Of a DNA stretch of 64,000 nucleotides, positions 1 through 9,253 are shown one piece after another (the stretch's first letter is position 1; each line of letters starts with the position of its first letter). Below the pieces are notes generated by a model. The model saw nothing but the letters and a program-made list of their open reading frames with translations. It was not told the origin of the DNA and did not search any database. Both the position numbers and the translations under genes were made by a program. The stretch lies in the NCBI RefSeq assembly GCF_000424585.1, contig NZ_AUKE01000004.1:62001-126000 (forward strand), given 5' to 3'. This DNA comes from Butyrivibrio sp. MC2013. GTDB lineage: Bacteria > Bacillota > Clostridia > Lachnospirales > Lachnospiraceae.

Positions 1-117
1 TTATCTGTATCTATTCTGACCATTATTCCATATCAATTTTTTAATGGATCTTCCGAAATATCTAAGTGTGATCGGCCAAAATAATAGTTCTACAAAGCAT
101 TCAGCAAGGAGGCTTCT

Positions 118-3100
118 ATGAAGCGAAGGTTATGGGCACTAGTATTTTCGGTAGCTATTACAGCCAGCACTATATTTGGACATACATCTCCCACCGTCAT
201 ATCAGCATATGCAGCAGGACAGTCTTATGACAGCTCCTGGTATTTGGACTGGCTATATAGCATAGAGGGATCAGATATTATCCTGGATGAGTATAGAGGA
301 AGCTCTACAACCGTCACAGTTCCCGGTAGCGCTTATATAGATGGAGCCTCTTATAATGTTGTCATTGATGACCCGGATAGCCTCTGGGGCATGATGCAGG
401 ATGATATCGAGGAGATAAGCTTTTCTTCTTATTCAGGCTATGTAAGAGCTCTTAGCTGCAAGAAGCTCTTTAATGGTTGCACAAGTCTTAGGAGCGTGGA
501 CCTAGCAGGTCTTAATACATCCGGAGCCAGCAGTATGGACCGTATGTTCCGGGACTGCAGCAGCCTAAGGAGCCTTGATCTCACCGATCTCAATACTTCT
601 TCTGTAACTGATATGTTTGGTATGTTTGAAGGATGCAGCCAGCTATCATCTCTTGACCTTACAAACTTTAACACCTCATCAGTCACCAATATGGACGGCA
701 TGTTTAACGGCTGCCGGGCCCTGACTGATATCAACCTTTCTTCTTTTGATACTTCCGCTGTAACTAATACAGCATATATGTTTAAGGACTGCTCATCCCT
801 GAGCAGACTGGATCTGTCATCTTTTACTCTCAATAACGCTGATGACATGTGGAATATGTTCAAAGGTGACTATGCATTGACCTCCCTGACACTTCCATCT
901 TCCATGTCCTCTTCCGTAAAATATTACGCGCTTCTTCCTGTAGAGCTATACAGCTATAATGACGGCGTACTGTCAGGCAGCTACGATATGGGAAGCAGAA
1001 TTGGCTCTGAGCATTCCAGCCTCACTTTGACCAAGGCTATCAATACGGTCAATTTCTATACAGACAGCTCAGTTGAAATTGCTTCTCAGACCTTAGAACC
1101 CGGTTCCCTTATCACAAGACCCGATGATCCGGAGAAAGAAGGCTACTCTTTTACCGGCTGGTACTCTGATCCCGATCTTGAAACACTATATGACTTTAAC
1201 AGCCCTGTATTATCATCAATTACTCTCTATGCAGGCTGGACACATATTAAATGCAGCGTAAGCTATAATAGTCTCGGCGGCTCGGAAGTAGAAGAGGGAG
1301 AAGTATGGTATGGTTCCTCAGCAGAAAGGCCTGCTGATCCATACAGAGAAGGCTATGATTTTGCAGGCTGGTATACAGATGAAGCCTTGACAGAGCTCTA
1401 CGAATTCTCAAGCACCATTACAACTGATATAAACCTCTATGCCAGCTGGCTGATCCAGAGCCGCAGTATCAGCTTTGATCCTCGCGGAGGCAGCGCAGTA
1501 GAGACCAGAGTAGTCTCTTATGGTGAGGCCGCAGAAGAGCCCGGTGCCCCCACGAGAGAAGGCTATGATTTTACAGGCTGGTATACAGATGAAGATCTAT
1601 CCACCAGGTATGATTTCTCATCCTCTGTAACTGAGGATATTACCCTCTATGCCGGATGGTCGCAGAAGGTGCTCAAAGCCCGCTTCTACACATCAAGCGG
1701 TAATGAATGGACTGTAAAGGATGTATTATGGGGCGAAAAGGTAGATAAGCCTGAAGATCCGTCAATGGACGATTACAGCTTTGGCGGATGGTATTATGAT
1801 CTCAGCACAGACAGCCCTTATGACTTTAATAATCCGCTGCTTAATGATCTGGAGCTCCATGCGAAGTGGATAGAGATACCAAAGCCTGTAATCATCGATG
1901 TAGAATCTATCACAATTGATAGAGACAGTATAGAGATCAAAGAAGGGGAAAGTATGCCCCTTAGCGTGACCATCAATCCCGCAAACGCTACAGATACATC
2001 CTTTGTCTGGAGCAGTGATAACGAATCAGTAGCAAAAGTAAGCAAGGGTATGCTCAGAGCTCTGTCCTGCGGCACAGCTACTATCACTGCAAGCTCTCCT
2101 TCAGGACCATCAGCAAGTTGCCTGGTTACAGTCATCACCAGCAAGGTAACCAATGTGGAAGCCGTCACTCTAAATGAGAGAAGCCTGAACATGGTAGTAG
2201 GCGATACCCAGCAGCTGACTGCAACTATCTCCCCTGCAGATGCAGATAATAAGAGTGTATTCTGGACAAGCTCAGAAGAAACAGTTGCCACTGTATCAGA
2301 ATCAGGCCTTGTCACTGCTACAGGTCTGGGTGAAGCAGTGATCACAGCCAGCTCCGCTGATGGACTTTGCAGAGCTAGCTGCAGCATAAAGGTCGGCAAA
2401 AATGGAGAACTATTAGAAGGCGGCGATGCTCCTGAAGAGCCTGCACCTAGCGAAGACCAGGAAGTAGGAAGTCCAGAACCAGAGCCTGAACCGGAGCCTG
2501 CTCCCGGAGCTACGCCTGCGCCTACTCCTACTCCGTCTCCGACTCCTACGCCTAGTCCCACACCTACTCCTTCGCCCAGTCCTACACCGGATGAGCCTGT
2601 AGAAGACCTTTCAGATAGTCCGGTACTGGATGCAGACAGCGACATGGTACTGGAAGTAGGTGAAAGCGACAGGATCAATATCACTTATGGAAATAAATAT
2701 GTAGAAGGCATCGTATGGAAGGTAGACAGCTCCAGCAAGAAGATAATCAGCGTCAATAACGGCGTAGTCAAAGCACTTAAAGTAGGTAAAGGCAAAGTGA
2801 TAGCCAGCTACGAAGGAAGTACTAAGATAATCACTGTATCTGTAGTAAATACTACCCCTAAGGTTAGCAGTGATAAGAACTGTTCTGTAAGTGCTCTAAG
2901 TAGTCTGTCTCTGAAATATACAGGAACAGAGACCAAGAATAGCTATTATGTACTGAGCGTATCCGGCAGCGGCAAGGTAAAAGGCGGCGAGATCACAGGC
3001 AAGTCCAGCAATGATGATGTATGCACTGTTGAGACATATGGTAAGCGCTTCAAGCTGGTAGCCAGAGGTAGAGGCGTAGCCTATATTACCTGGACCGTGT

Positions 3101-3873
3101 CCAAGAACGGATTAAAGGCACAAAAGAATACCAAGGTAGTAGTAACCAAGCCTCTGCAGCAAGGCGAGCTCAAGATAAGTGCAGCTGATGCCCTATATAA
3201 TTTCTGGTCTTCGCTATTTGCCAAGGTAAATGGAAGCTATGATTTTGATCAGCCTGTAGCACTTGCTTCCGCTGCTGACAGCAAGGATATCCTCATGGCC
3301 CAGGGATATGACCAGTCAACCATCACTCCCATACCTGATCTCTTCTCAGGCCAGGAGGTGACCACAGATCAACAGACTGAGATCGAGCTGGAAGTAGGTC
3401 AGGGCGTGGATCTGTCAGCACTGGTACCTGAAGATTATACAGATACAGCCATTGTCAAATGGAAGAGTTCCAACTCTGCAGTCAAGGTCAGCAGTACCGG
3501 ATATGCCATGGCCACAAGACCTGTCAGCAAGAAGGTCAAGATCACAGCATCCATAGGCAAAGTAAAGGATAACATTTATATTACTGTGAAACCCGCAAAG
3601 AAGTATGTAGCATTTTCCAAGGCTTCCATAACTGTCAAAAGAAGCAGCAAAGCAAAGAAGGCTACTATCTCCATGAACGGAAAGCCCGGCAGTCTAAAGA
3701 AGCAGGCAGTATTTAGCATAGTCGGTGAAAACGGAGCTGCAAACGGAATCTCATTTAGCTCCAAGAACGGCAAGGTAACTATAACAGTATCACCTAGCGC
3801 TGCCCCGGGCACCTACTATGTAGTAGGATGTACCACAGAAGGAGCTGCATCGGCAGAGCTGATAGTGAAGTAA
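118..3873 (+). CDS. Secreted BspA-like / InlB B-repeat / Big_2 surface protein
   Basis: A 1251-residue exported repeat protein, probably an adhesin or surface scaffold. An N-terminal signal peptide (basic start, hydrophobic core, likely cleavage after AYAA near residue 33) is followed by BspA-type leucine-rich repeats (DUF285) at about 115-250, each with the pattern MFxxCSSLxxLDLxxFNTSxVTxM. Four InlB B-type (Listeria-Bacteroides) repeats follow at about 311-585, each ending in GWYxD...LYAxW. Two Big_2 Ig-like domains lie near 594-672 and 678-758, then a Pro/Glu/Thr linker (about 772-828) of PEPEP and TPTPSP repeats, then more Ig-like domains to the end. No LPXTG or C-terminal membrane anchor is visible, so attachment is unclear. 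The start is supported by an AAGGAGG site 5-6 bases upstream. Domain types are firm; the ligand is unknown. Confidence 0.9.
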   Translation: MKRRLWALVFSVAITASTIFGHTSPTVISAYAAGQSYDSSWYLDWLYSIEGSDIILDEYRGSSTTVTVPGSAYIDGASYNVVIDDPDSLWGMMQDDIEEISFSSYSGYVRALSCKKLFNGCTSLRSVDLAGLNTSGASSMDRMFRDCSSLRSLDLTDLNTSSVTDMFGMFEGCSQLSSLDLTNFNTSSVTNMDGMFNGCRALTDINLSSFDTSAVTNTAYMFKDCSSLSRLDLSSFTLNNADDMWNMFKGDYALTSLTLPSSMSSSVKYYALLPVELYSYNDGVLSGSYDMGSRIGSEHSSLTLTKAINTVNFYTDSSVEIASQTLEPGSLITRPDDPEKEGYSFTGWYSDPDLETLYDFNSPVLSSITLYAGWTHIKCSVSYNSLGGSEVEEGEVWYGSSAERPADPYREGYDFAGWYTDEALTELYEFSSTITTDINLYASWLIQSRSISFDPRGGSAVETRVVSYGEAAEEPGAPTREGYDFTGWYTDEDLSTRYDFSSSVTEDITLYAGWSQKVLKARFYTSSGNEWTVKDVLWGEKVDKPEDPSMDDYSFGGWYYDLSTDSPYDFNNPLLNDLELHAKWIEIPKPVIIDVESITIDRDSIEIKEGESMPLSVTINPANATDTSFVWSSDNESVAKVSKGMLRALSCGTATITASSPSGPSASCLVTVITSKVTNVEAVTLNERSLNMVVGDTQQLTATISPADADNKSVFWTSSEETVATVSESGLVTATGLGEAVITASSADGLCRASCSIKVGKNGELLEGGDAPEEPAPSEDQEVGSPEPEPEPEPAPGATPAPTPTPSPTPTPSPTPTPSPSPTPDEPVEDLSDSPVLDADSDMVLEVGESDRINITYGNKYVEGIVWKVDSSSKKIISVNNGVVKALKVGKGKVIASYEGSTKIITVSVVNTTPKVSSDKNCSVSALSSLSLKYTGTETKNSYYVLSVSGSGKVKGGEITGKSSNDDVCTVETYGKRFKLVARGRGVAYITWTVSKNGLKAQKNTKVVVTKPLQQGELKISAADALYNFWSSLFAKVNGSYDFDQPVALASAADSKDILMAQGYDQSTITPIPDLFSGQEVTTDQQTEIELEVGQGVDLSALVPEDYTDTAIVKWKSSNSAVKVSSTGYAMATRPVSKKVKITASIGKVKDNIYITVKPAKKYVAFSKASITVKRSSKAKKATISMNGKPGSLKKQAVFSIVGENGAANGISFSSKNGKVTITVSPSAAPGTYYVVGCTTEGAASAELIVK

Positions 3874-3897
3874 TTTCATGATGAATTAACAATAAAA

Positions 3898-3957
3898 AGG
3901 TGATCACTTCCTGATATGTCCCAGAACACTGGACACATATCAGTTAAGTGATCACCT
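3898..3957. terminator. Bidirectional terminator between convergent genes
   Basis: A perfect 12-bp outer stem (AGGTGATCACTT at 3898-3909 with AAGTGATCACCT at 3946-3957) encloses a second stem (CTGATATGTCC with GGACACATATCAG). A-rich and T-rich flanks on the two sides suit termination of both the surface-protein gene and the convergent glycosyltransferase gene. Confidence 0.85.
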
Positions 3958-3960
3958 ATT

Positions 3961-4911
3961 TTATTTGATTGTATTCTCCTCAATGATATACCTGGGCCTT
4001 CGCTTGGACTCCATGTAGATCCTGCCCACATATTCGCCGATGATCCCTATGCTCACAAGCTGTACACCACCAAAGAACCAGATGGAAAGTTCTAGAGATG
4101 CCCATCCATCTACAGTATTGCCGTTATACCAGTCAAAAAAATCATGGATCATAACACAAATGCTGACTAAAAGGACCATAAGTCCCAGATATAATACGCA
4201 TCTGATCGGAAATATACTAAATGACGTGATACCATCCAGAGCAAGCTTAAGCATCTTGTGAATAGTATACTTACTACTCCCCTGCTCTCTTTCATGGACA
4301 TCAAAATATACCTTATCAGTTTTAAAACCAAGCGTGGTGATAAGACCTCTGATAAAGAGATTGGACTCCTTGTACTGAAGAAGAGCTCTGGCACTACGCC
4401 TGGACATCAACCTGTAATCGGCGCTATTTGGAACAATACCGGCTCCGACCATTCTCATCAGTTTGTAATAGATAAGAGCTGTATGTTTCTTAAAAAAACC
4501 ATCAGTCTGTCTGTCATTCCTGATGCCAAATACTATGTCGCTGCCCTTCTCATAGGATGCCATAAACCTGGGGATTGCATTAATATCCTGCTGCAAGTCC
4601 ACATCTATAGTGATAATAGCATCAGCCTTTTCCACAGCCGCCTCAATACCTGCATAGAGCGCAACCTGATGTCCCCTGTTCTGAGCCAGTTTTACCCCTT
4701 CTACCATATCATCAGTCCGGTGAAGCTTATCTATGATAGACCAGGTCTTGTCTGAAGATCCATCGTCAACAAAGAGCATCTTGCTTTCGCTGGATATGAT
4801 TTTTCGATCAACCAGAGAATCCATAAGTGATCTTAATTTCCTGTGACTTATCTCAATGGTCTCTTCCTCGTTGTAACAAGGCAGGACCAAATATAAAACA
4901 TCTTTCTCCAT
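3961..4911 (-). CDS. GT2 glycosyltransferase, GtrB/DPM1-like, membrane anchored
   Basis: A family 2 glycosyltransferase of the kind that moves a sugar from a nucleotide donor to a polyprenyl phosphate carrier. The N-terminal GT-A domain shows LPCYNEE, the DDGSSD motif and a DVDLQQD (DXD-type) metal site. Two C-terminal membrane segments (CVLYLGLMVLLVSICVMI and the stretch around IWFFGGVQLVSIGIIGEYVG) match the GtrB/Dpm-like architecture. The start was moved to the ATG at 4911 because GGAGGAGAGCT sits just upstream; this gives 316 residues. It lies directly downstream of the deacetylase gene, presumably in one operon at the edge of the exopolysaccharide locus. Carrier and sugar are inferred from the family. 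Confidence 0.88.
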   Translation of the reverse strand: MEKDVLYLVLPCYNEEETIEISHRKLRSLMDSLVDRKIISSESKMLFVDDGSSDKTWSIIDKLHRTDDMVEGVKLAQNRGHQVALYAGIEAAVEKADAIITIDVDLQQDINAIPRFMASYEKGSDIVFGIRNDRQTDGFFKKHTALIYYKLMRMVGAGIVPNSADYRLMSRRSARALLQYKESNLFIRGLITTLGFKTDKVYFDVHEREQGSSKYTIHKMLKLALDGITSFSIFPIRCVLYLGLMVLLVSICVMIHDFFDWYNGNTVDGWASLELSIWFFGGVQLVSIGIIGEYVGRIYMESKRRPRYIIEENTIK

Positions 4912-4966
4912 AGCTCTCCTCCAGGCCTTGCTATGTCCGGCAAAGTAATAGCACAAGGCACAATTA

Positions 4967-5830
4967 TTATATCATACTGCTGGTCTTTAAGCGCAGCAGT
5001 GCCGTGGCCTCACCCTTTCTGTTGTAAGATGCAAACCAGTCTTTAAAGGTATCATCAAGGAGATACTCCCCATCATATATAGCTCCCGGATGAAACTGTA
5101 TCTCTACGTCTCGGCCCTGATAGCTCTTAGTCCTCTTGATCCGCCTAATAAGAGGTGCAATATTGCTGTAGAACATCCTGTCTGTGAAGATCACGCCAAT
5201 ATATTTAAGCGACTTATCATATAGTCCCTTACGCTTTAAGAGAGGCTTGTCAATGATCAGGCACGCCTTTAGGATCATAGCTTTGACCACGCTAAGAGGG
5301 CTGATATTTTTCCATAGACGCGGCTCTTTGATATAGAGCCCAAAATCCTCTATGGGAAGGCGATAATATTCAACAGGAACTCCTATCCTGTCTATAGCTC
5401 TGACAATTCCCTTAGTAACTCCTGGAATCATATGATAATGCCTGTGGCTATCTATCCTGAGCTTATATCCCTCAGGCATGAAAGAGAGGATCCTCCTCAT
5501 CTGGAGGTAACACTCTTCTGCCACCTGTGCTTCCAATTCCTTTGGATGGGTAAAGGAGCAGATAAGCAGATTAACAAAGGATCTGTTAAATACCCCCTTC
5601 TCATCTGTCAAAAGAGGAACAGAGCCAGGCTCAGACAAAGCCTTACCTTCACAGAAATTAAGATGGATACCCTTGAGGCATCCATCATCTAATAGCTCCA
5701 TAGTCTCCGGGAGCTGCTCACCATTAGGGATAATGCTGACACTGTTAAGGCAGCCGTCCTCCCGGCAGGCAAGTATTCTTTTGGATTGTTGAATGTTAAT
5801 GCCGTAATCATCGGCGTGGAAGATGAACAT
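4967..5830 (-). CDS. YdjC/ChbG-like carbohydrate deacetylase
   Basis: A 287-residue protein of the YdjC/ChbG family, metal-dependent deacetylases acting on N-acetylated sugars. Visible signature residues are the N-terminal FHADDYG motif (metal-binding Asp), the RIDSHRHYHMIP stretch with its histidine cluster, and a C-terminal IQFHPGA histidine. Related proteins next to polyprenyl-phosphate glycosyltransferases deacetylate lipid-linked sugars, so a role in tailoring a polysaccharide precursor is plausible but inferred. The gene precedes the GtrB-like gene by about 55 bases on the same strand. An AGGT element lies about 9 bases before the ATG. Confidence 0.85.
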   Translation of the reverse strand: MFIFHADDYGINIQQSKRILACREDGCLNSVSIIPNGEQLPETMELLDDGCLKGIHLNFCEGKALSEPGSVPLLTDEKGVFNRSFVNLLICSFTHPKELEAQVAEECYLQMRRILSFMPEGYKLRIDSHRHYHMIPGVTKGIVRAIDRIGVPVEYYRLPIEDFGLYIKEPRLWKNISPLSVVKAMILKACLIIDKPLLKRKGLYDKSLKYIGVIFTDRMFYSNIAPLIRRIKRTKSYQGRDVEIQFHPGAIYDGEYLLDDTFKDWFASYNRKGEATALLRLKTSSMI

Positions 5831-5972
5831 ATATATTTACCTAGCACTTAACAAAGAAACAAATAATAATTTTAAAACATTCACAGAATAGCACAAAGAC
5901 TCCTATATATCAATATACCCATCTTACACATCTACTACCAATCAAGTAATAGCAATGCATAACCAATCATTC

Positions 5973-6011
5973 TTGACACATTTTTGACGGATACTATATA
6001 CTTTTTATAAT
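5973..6011 (+). promoter_or_regulatory. Overlapping sigma-A-type promoters for the pyruvyl transferase gene
   Basis: TTGACG (5984-5989) and TATAAT (6006-6011) are separated by 16 bases. A second overlapping pair, TTGACA (5973-5978) with TATACT (5997-6002), has an 18-base spacer. Both point to the gene at 6056. Confidence 0.6.
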
Positions 6012-6055
6012 CGTGTTGTAAAAAGGTATAATCAATTTAGAATGGGAACAAAAGA

Positions 6056-7276
6056 ATGACAATCAAATCTAAAAATCTAACACAGGAAAAAAAGACTATT
6101 AACGTTGCTTTACTAGGTTTACAAATACAAAATGATAACAAAGGTTGTGAGGCATTAACTTATTCATTCATATATGAACTAGATAAGATCGCATCAAAAG
6201 TCGATTTAATGATAAATTACAAAGTTATAGGTTTTTCAGATAATAAATTTGTTACAATTTCAACTCATCCTGCTCCTATACAATCAATCAAAATTCAATA
6301 TCGAAGCCCTCGCTTTTGGCATACACTAATAACAATATTCAATTCAAGTGATTTAGTTATTGATTTTACTGGTGGAGATAGTTTTTCAGATATATATGGA
6401 AAAAAACGCTTTTTTATGGGTTCTCTCATAAAACTTTTGGCTATAAAAAACGCCCCTCTGTTTATTCTTGGGCCTCAAACGTATGGTCCTTTTAATTCAA
6501 AAATAGTTAAAAAACTCGCCAAATATATAATCATGAAAAGTGATTATGTGTTTGCTCGTGATGTCATTTCTAAGAAGGTAGCTGAAAACATTTCTGGAAG
6601 AGAAATTAAACTAACCACGGACGTAGCATTTAATCTGCCATATGATGATTCTATCAAATCTTCATCAAATAGTATTAAGGTAGGCATCAATCCATCAGGA
6701 TTGCTGTGGGAAAGCATATACGCAGAACAGAATAAATTCGGATTAAAGTTTGATTACAAAGAATATTGCAAATCTATCATTAAAATTTTGCTCGATGAAA
6801 ATTATACAGTATATCTTATACCACACGTCGGAAACCACCTATCCCCTCCTGGCGAAAGTGATTACACATGTTGTAAAGAACTAGGTGCGATTGATGAAAG
6901 AATTATCATTGCAGAAAACATAACTACGCCAATCGAAGCTAAAAATATCATATCTCAGATGGATGTATTCATTGGCGCAAGAATGCATGCAACAATTGCC
7001 GCATTCTCAAGTTCAGTTGCAACAATACCTTTTTCCTATAGCAGAAAGTTTGAAGGTTTATACGATGGTATTGGTTATACCTATCTGATATCTGGACAAA
7101 AGATGTCCCTAGACGAAGCAATAGACAAAACAATTATGTGGGTTCACAATTATCAAGAACTATTATCACATTCCAAAGAATCCATGAAAAAAATCAGATT
7201 ATCACAGATGTCATTCCAAAAAGAATTAACCTCAATTCTTTCCGAATTACAATATAATTTCTCAAAATCGAAATAA
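6056..7276 (+). CDS. Polysaccharide pyruvyl transferase family protein
   Basis: A 406-residue member of the polysaccharide pyruvyl transferase (CsaB/WcaK-like) family, which adds ketal-linked pyruvate from phosphoenolpyruvate to glycans. Visible features are the N-terminal NVALLGLQIQNDNKGCEAL nucleotide-fold start, a central DFTGGDSFSDIYG loop, the ILGPQTYGPF motif, and the C-terminal FIGARMHATIAAFSS motif typical of the family. Codon use is strongly AT-biased compared with genes at 0-5 kb. It stands alone on the plus strand with its own promoter. The F420-hydrogenase-beta-like gene at 15.4 kb is its usual partner in other exopolysaccharide loci. Acceptor sugar unknown. Confidence 0.87.
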   Translation: MTIKSKNLTQEKKTINVALLGLQIQNDNKGCEALTYSFIYELDKIASKVDLMINYKVIGFSDNKFVTISTHPAPIQSIKIQYRSPRFWHTLITIFNSSDLVIDFTGGDSFSDIYGKKRFFMGSLIKLLAIKNAPLFILGPQTYGPFNSKIVKKLAKYIIMKSDYVFARDVISKKVAENISGREIKLTTDVAFNLPYDDSIKSSSNSIKVGINPSGLLWESIYAEQNKFGLKFDYKEYCKSIIKILLDENYTVYLIPHVGNHLSPPGESDYTCCKELGAIDERIIIAENITTPIEAKNIISQMDVFIGARMHATIAAFSSSVATIPFSYSRKFEGLYDGIGYTYLISGQKMSLDEAIDKTIMWVHNYQELLSHSKESMKKIRLSQMSFQKELTSILSELQYNFSKSK

Positions 7277-7293
7277 AGAACACTTAACATCGT

Positions 7294-7337
7294 AAGAGCT
7301 AAATTTTCGTGCAATACAACATGAAAATTTAGCTCTT
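7294..7337. terminator. Hairpin terminator after the pyruvyl transferase gene
   Basis: A perfect 15-bp stem: AAGAGCTAAATTTTC (7294-7308) with GAAAATTTAGCTCTT (7323-7337). The trailing T run on the plus side is weak (TCATTCTT). Confidence 0.65.
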
Positions 7338-7731
7338 TCATTCTTCGTGATAATTATACCAAGATAATCTGTCATTACTTTTCCATAATACTTTACTAGA
7401 ATAAAAAACTAGTTGCTTTGAATGCACCATTCTCGGATAGTTAGTCCACTTACATTCTGTTGATTGATCAGATGTAACCGGCAAGTACTTTTCCCGAAAT
7501 ATTAGGGGGGGGGTGCGGACAGAATCTTGGACCGTCACCCCTATTTATTAACCGTTTACATCAGAGTAGCCCAGTTGATAATCTCATCCAGATATAGCTG
7601 TTGTTTCCCATCCATGCGTTACGTGCATTGTATTATTACGAATCGCTTAAATACACAAAACGTACGTTTCGGGGGCAATAATCTCATGAGTCTGATAGAA
7701 TTACATGAATATCGGTAGCTGATAATAATCG
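7338..7731. other. Gene-free segment with G9 tract, possible transposase-end scrap
   Basis: No intact gene is seen. A run of nine G (7505-7513) stands out in AT-rich surroundings. On the minus strand a short stop-bounded frame ending at 7556 reads MDGKQQLYLDEIINWATLM, which looks like the tail of a lost coding sequence, perhaps a transposase, followed by sequence resembling an insertion-element end. This reading is weak. Confidence 0.3.
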
Positions 7732-8871
7732 TTAATCATTTATTTGATTCATGTAATTTGAAATATCTTCTACATATCTCAAAGCAATATCATCTTTGGT
7801 TTGCGGATAATTGAGCCTAGCTAATATTTTTTCGTAATCAGGAGAAAATGACGCAGAGTATCCACGATTACATTTATTACGTAATTCTTCTTTTGATTTA
7901 GTCCAATAATGATTAATCCTAATATAAGATGAATTATTTTTTCCAGTAAAAGCAGGTCCACTATTTGAAAGATACATCCACTTAGTATCAATACTATGCC
8001 CATTTTCATCAACAGCATATTTACTATTTTTTAGAATGCAAAAATGAGGAGAGGTAATATCATAAACCATAGAAGGATCTGCAACTGTTTTAATTCTGAG
8101 ATTCAAAATATTATTCCTATCTTCAAAAGTACTTAAATAATTACTTATAACAAGTCCTTCCGGAATAACTTCATGACAATCCGGCCCGTAAACAACCCAA
8201 TTGACACCAATAGCCGGATATTGCTCTTTTTTTTGGAAAAATCGTTTTAAATCTTCGGAAGGATTTACCGGAATCATAAATTCATCAATATCAATAAATG
8301 CAACCCATCTATATTTTGTTTTTAGGCATTTGGCCGCAAGTCTATATGCTGGTAATTGGGCAAGCTTGCCAGGAAACCTTATTACTGTTACAAATCCATT
8401 TTCAATCCATTTATTCAAAACACTAGGTGTATCATCTTCTGATCCGTTATCAAAAATATAAATATGATCCATCCCCACTATTTTATAAAAACAACACCAT
8501 TCATCTATATATCTACATTCATTCTTAATTATACAGACTGCGGAGACATAACCATCAGGGCTATTCGAAAACTGTAAATTGATTAATCGACGACTGATAC
8601 GATTCTTCATAAAAAAGCAGTAATCCTTAATAATATTCGAGAGACGATTAATAAACCTATATATTTTGTTACTATCAACACCGTTTGTAATATAATACAA
8701 TTTTTCAAATTGCTCTTTTGAATCGGGATTATTACAAATTCTCACATATGTTTTTTTTAATTGTCTATAACTATATGAAGAAGCCAAGAGAAATAAGCGT
8801 TTTTTATCTTCAAAAAAAGACTTGTTTAGAAATTTTTTTTGTTCAAATATCAACTTAGAATAATCCATCAC
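7732..8871 (-). CDS. GT92-type glycosyltransferase
   Basis: A 379-residue protein with a central GT-A domain of the family 92 type. Signatures are VCIIKNECRYIDEWCCFY at the start of the domain, IFDNGSEDDT, and WVAFIDIDEFMIP, which holds the DXD-like metal site. A later HYWTKSKEEL stretch is also typical. About 100 residues of N-terminal extension precede the domain. It is AT-rich, like its neighbours between 6 and 16.5 kb, suggesting acquisition by transfer. It probably adds a hexose during exopolysaccharide repeat assembly; donor and linkage cannot be read. Confidence 0.87.
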   Translation of the reverse strand: MMDYSKLIFEQKKFLNKSFFEDKKRLFLLASSYSYRQLKKTYVRICNNPDSKEQFEKLYYITNGVDSNKIYRFINRLSNIIKDYCFFMKNRISRRLINLQFSNSPDGYVSAVCIIKNECRYIDEWCCFYKIVGMDHIYIFDNGSEDDTPSVLNKWIENGFVTVIRFPGKLAQLPAYRLAAKCLKTKYRWVAFIDIDEFMIPVNPSEDLKRFFQKKEQYPAIGVNWVVYGPDCHEVIPEGLVISNYLSTFEDRNNILNLRIKTVADPSMVYDITSPHFCILKNSKYAVDENGHSIDTKWMYLSNSGPAFTGKNNSSYIRINHYWTKSKEELRNKCNRGYSASFSPDYEKILARLNYPQTKDDIALRYVEDISNYMNQIND

Positions 8872-9253
8872 ACCATTTTCTTTCTTATTTTATCGTAAAA
8901 CATAATACAATATTGTAATCATTAGGTCAAACTACAAATAAAAAAACATTGTAATTATAATAAATTTATAATTCAATATCCATAAAGATATAACTTCACA
9001 AACTACATTTTTGCTTTGTAAAAATAACTTAAGTAGAGTAAGAACCAATTAAGAGCTTACATCCGAACAATATACAACAAATGAGAGATATGTATGTCTG
9101 AAAAAGGAGATGAACGCACATTTGGGGCCCTTGACACATATCTCTCAATATATTTATATGTATAATAGATTGATATTATCTTACTATTTTCAAATCAGAT
9201 TCAACTGTTATGTTCAGCTTATTTCAAGAGAAAGAAAAAATCAAGAAACATAT
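8872..9253. other. Intergenic region with an 11-bp inverted repeat
   Basis: No gene is supported. GAGAGATATGT (9083-9093) is repeated inverted as ACATATCTCTC (9136-9146), with a 42-base loop. It lies downstream of the beta-helix gene on the minus strand and upstream of the GT92 gene, so it could be a terminator or an operator; it lacks a T run. Confidence 0.4.

Noticed and set aside
1818-2684. Long minus-strand open frame inside the surface-protein gene
   Set aside because: It mirrors the Pro/Thr/Ser repeat codons of the plus-strand gene, has low-complexity content and no ribosome site.
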